Shown: positions 63,032 to 64,000 of the stretch, in pieces
Layout of the letters: every line of letters starts with the position of its first letter
How positions within the stretch are numbered: the first letter of the stretch is position 1
Assembly: GCA_020162035.1 (NCBI GenBank)
Contig: JAIUNM010000006.1
Span: forward strand, 62,001 to 126,000
DNA length: 64,000 bases
Origin: Bacteroidota bacterium
Lineage (GTDB): Bacteria > Bacteroidota > Bacteroidia > B-17B0 > Aurantibacillaceae
Direction: 5' to 3'
Notes under the pieces: generated by a model
Told to the model about the DNA's origin: nothing
Databases searched by the model: none
What the model saw: only the letters and a program-made list of their open reading frames with translations
Position numbers and translations under genes: made by a program

Positions 63032-64000
63032 ATGTTATCACTTTTATTATTAGTAATTCCATTTTTAAGCGCATTAATATTATTTGCAACTAAAAGCAAA
63101 TCAGCAAAACAAATTGCGCTTATCTCAACTGTAATTACCTTTATTGTATCAATAAGTAACTTGTTTTTATTTAAACAAAACCCTCAAAACAATTTATTGT
63201 TTTTAGATGTTGCTTGGATTAATAATTTTGGCATTCATTTTAATTTAGAGTTAAATAACTTAAGTATATTATTGGTTTTATTAACTACATTTTTATTACC
63301 ATTAATAGTTTTAAGTGCATTTACAACTGAATATAAAAATCAACACCAATTTTTTGGCTTAATGTTATTAATGCAAAGTGCATTGCTTGGCGTTTTTATG
63401 ACAAACGATGGCTTTTTATTTTATGTTTTTTGGGAATTAGCTTTAATTCCTATTTATTTTATTTGTTTAATATGGGGAGGAGAAAACAGAGGAGTTATAA
63501 CATTTAAGTTTTTTGTTTATACATTATTAGGTTCGTTATTTATGCTAATTGGGTTAATTTATTTATATAACCATACTAATGTAGATGGATTAAAATCTTG
63601 GAACATCTCTGCTTTATATGAAGCAGGAAGATCATTAAACGAAAATCAACAAGGAGCGGTATTTTGGTTAATTTTTATTGCATTTGCAATTAAAATGCCA
63701 ATTTTTCCGTTTCACACATGGCAACCAAATACATATGTTAATGCGCCAACTCAAGGCACAATGTTATTATCTGGCATTATGCTTAAAATGGGAACTTTTG
63801 CAGCTATTAAATGGTTGTTACCAATTGTACCATTAGGTGTTAACAATTGGGGTAACACAGCAATTATTTTATCAGTTGTAGGTATTATTTATGCTTCGTG
63901 CATTGCTATAGTTCAAAAAGATTATAAACGATTAATTGCATACTCTTCAATTGCACACGTAGGCTTAATTTCAGCTGGTATTTTATCAGGAACTCAACAA
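63032..64000 (+). CDS. nuoM: NADH-quinone oxidoreductase subunit M, 3' partial
   Basis: An open frame from ATG 63032 through the window end (323 codons). The antiporter-like features are visible: VFWELALIPIYFICLIWGG, FHTWQPNTYVNAPTQGTMLLSGIMLKMGTF and YKRLIAYSSIAHVG. The last third is outside the window. Confidence 0.95.
   Translation, partial: MLSLLLLVIPFLSALILFATKSKSAKQIALISTVITFIVSISNLFLFKQNPQNNLLFLDVAWINNFGIHFNLELNNLSILLVLLTTFLLPLIVLSAFTTEYKNQHQFFGLMLLMQSALLGVFMTNDGFLFYVFWELALIPIYFICLIWGGENRGVITFKFFVYTLLGSLFMLIGLIYLYNHTNVDGLKSWNISALYEAGRSLNENQQGAVFWLIFIAFAIKMPIFPFHTWQPNTYVNAPTQGTMLLSGIMLKMGTFAAIKWLLPIVPLGVNNWGNTAIILSVVGIIYASCIAIVQKDYKRLIAYSSIAHVGLISAGILSGTQQ

Noticed and set aside
1..64000. 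CRISPR arrays, insertion sequences, phage genes, attachment sites
   Set aside because: No regularly spaced repeats, transposase, integrase or phage structural genes were seen; base composition is even throughout.

Overview
The window is AT-rich DNA from a member of the Bacteroidota. The evidence is two type IX secretion sorting domains, TAnnTTTG-type -7 promoter elements, an sdhC-A-B order with a long SdhA, a short NuoG, and a nos cluster with the accessory genes usual for this phylum. The lineage below phylum cannot be fixed from the sequence. The organism looks like a facultative anaerobe that respires aerobically (Complex I, succinate dehydrogenase) and reduces NO and N2O.

Layout. 1-5862: nitrous oxide reductase nosZ (5' end cut off by the window), a terminator, then an accessory operon: membrane protein-NosL fusion, nosD, nosF, nosY and a truncated globin. 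5855-9877 (minus): an NO/Fe-S stress operon with a thioredoxin-like protein, Ric/YtfE di-iron repair protein, a DUF1858/DUF2249 protein, a heme-copper-oxidase-like membrane protein and a DUF59 protein. 10155-10721 (minus): a fasciclin lipoprotein. 10862-18600: a probable seven-gene operon with an unrecognised 607-aa protein, tryptophanase, tyrosine phenol-lyase, norC, a divergent norB, proline dehydrogenase and a 59-aa membrane peptide. 18639-21517 (minus): two small enzymes and an MbnP/MbnH-type copper-protein pair. 21792-25209: an Rrf2 regulator followed by anaerobic ribonucleotide reductase, whose glycyl-radical domain lies in a separate overlapping frame, and its activase. 25290-28665: a probable copper-uptake operon (Cys-rich peptide, Met/His lipoprotein, OprC/NosA-like TonB receptor). 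28694-30522 (minus): a second heme-copper-like membrane protein and a Crp/Fnr regulator. 30769-52680: housekeeping and surface genes (lptD, amidase, sdhCAB, kup, rnhA, a transaldolase-CBS/KdsC-like pair, phaC, SCO and TlpA proteins, two large T9SS substrates). 52787-64000: the nuoA-M Complex I operon, cut off inside nuoM.

How it fits together. Five intergenic palindromes of the form TGAY-N4-RTCA lie about 42 bases upstream of predicted start sites for the Ric operon, the fasciclin gene, mbnPH, the copper-uptake operon and the Crp/Fnr gene itself. They outline an autoregulated regulon that joins NO defence and copper acquisition. A different 18-bp near-palindrome is shared by the promoters of the norCB-containing operon and the Rrf2 gene, suggesting a second circuit, plausibly NO or Fe-S responsive. 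Copper genes (nosDFYL, mbnPH, the OprC-like receptor, SCO) are consistent with the demand of NosZ. The most unusual items are the NorB-like protein without the usual helix-VI His/Glu iron ligands, the two circuits, the separate glycyl-radical frame of NrdD, and the association of aromatic amino-acid lyases with NO reductase.
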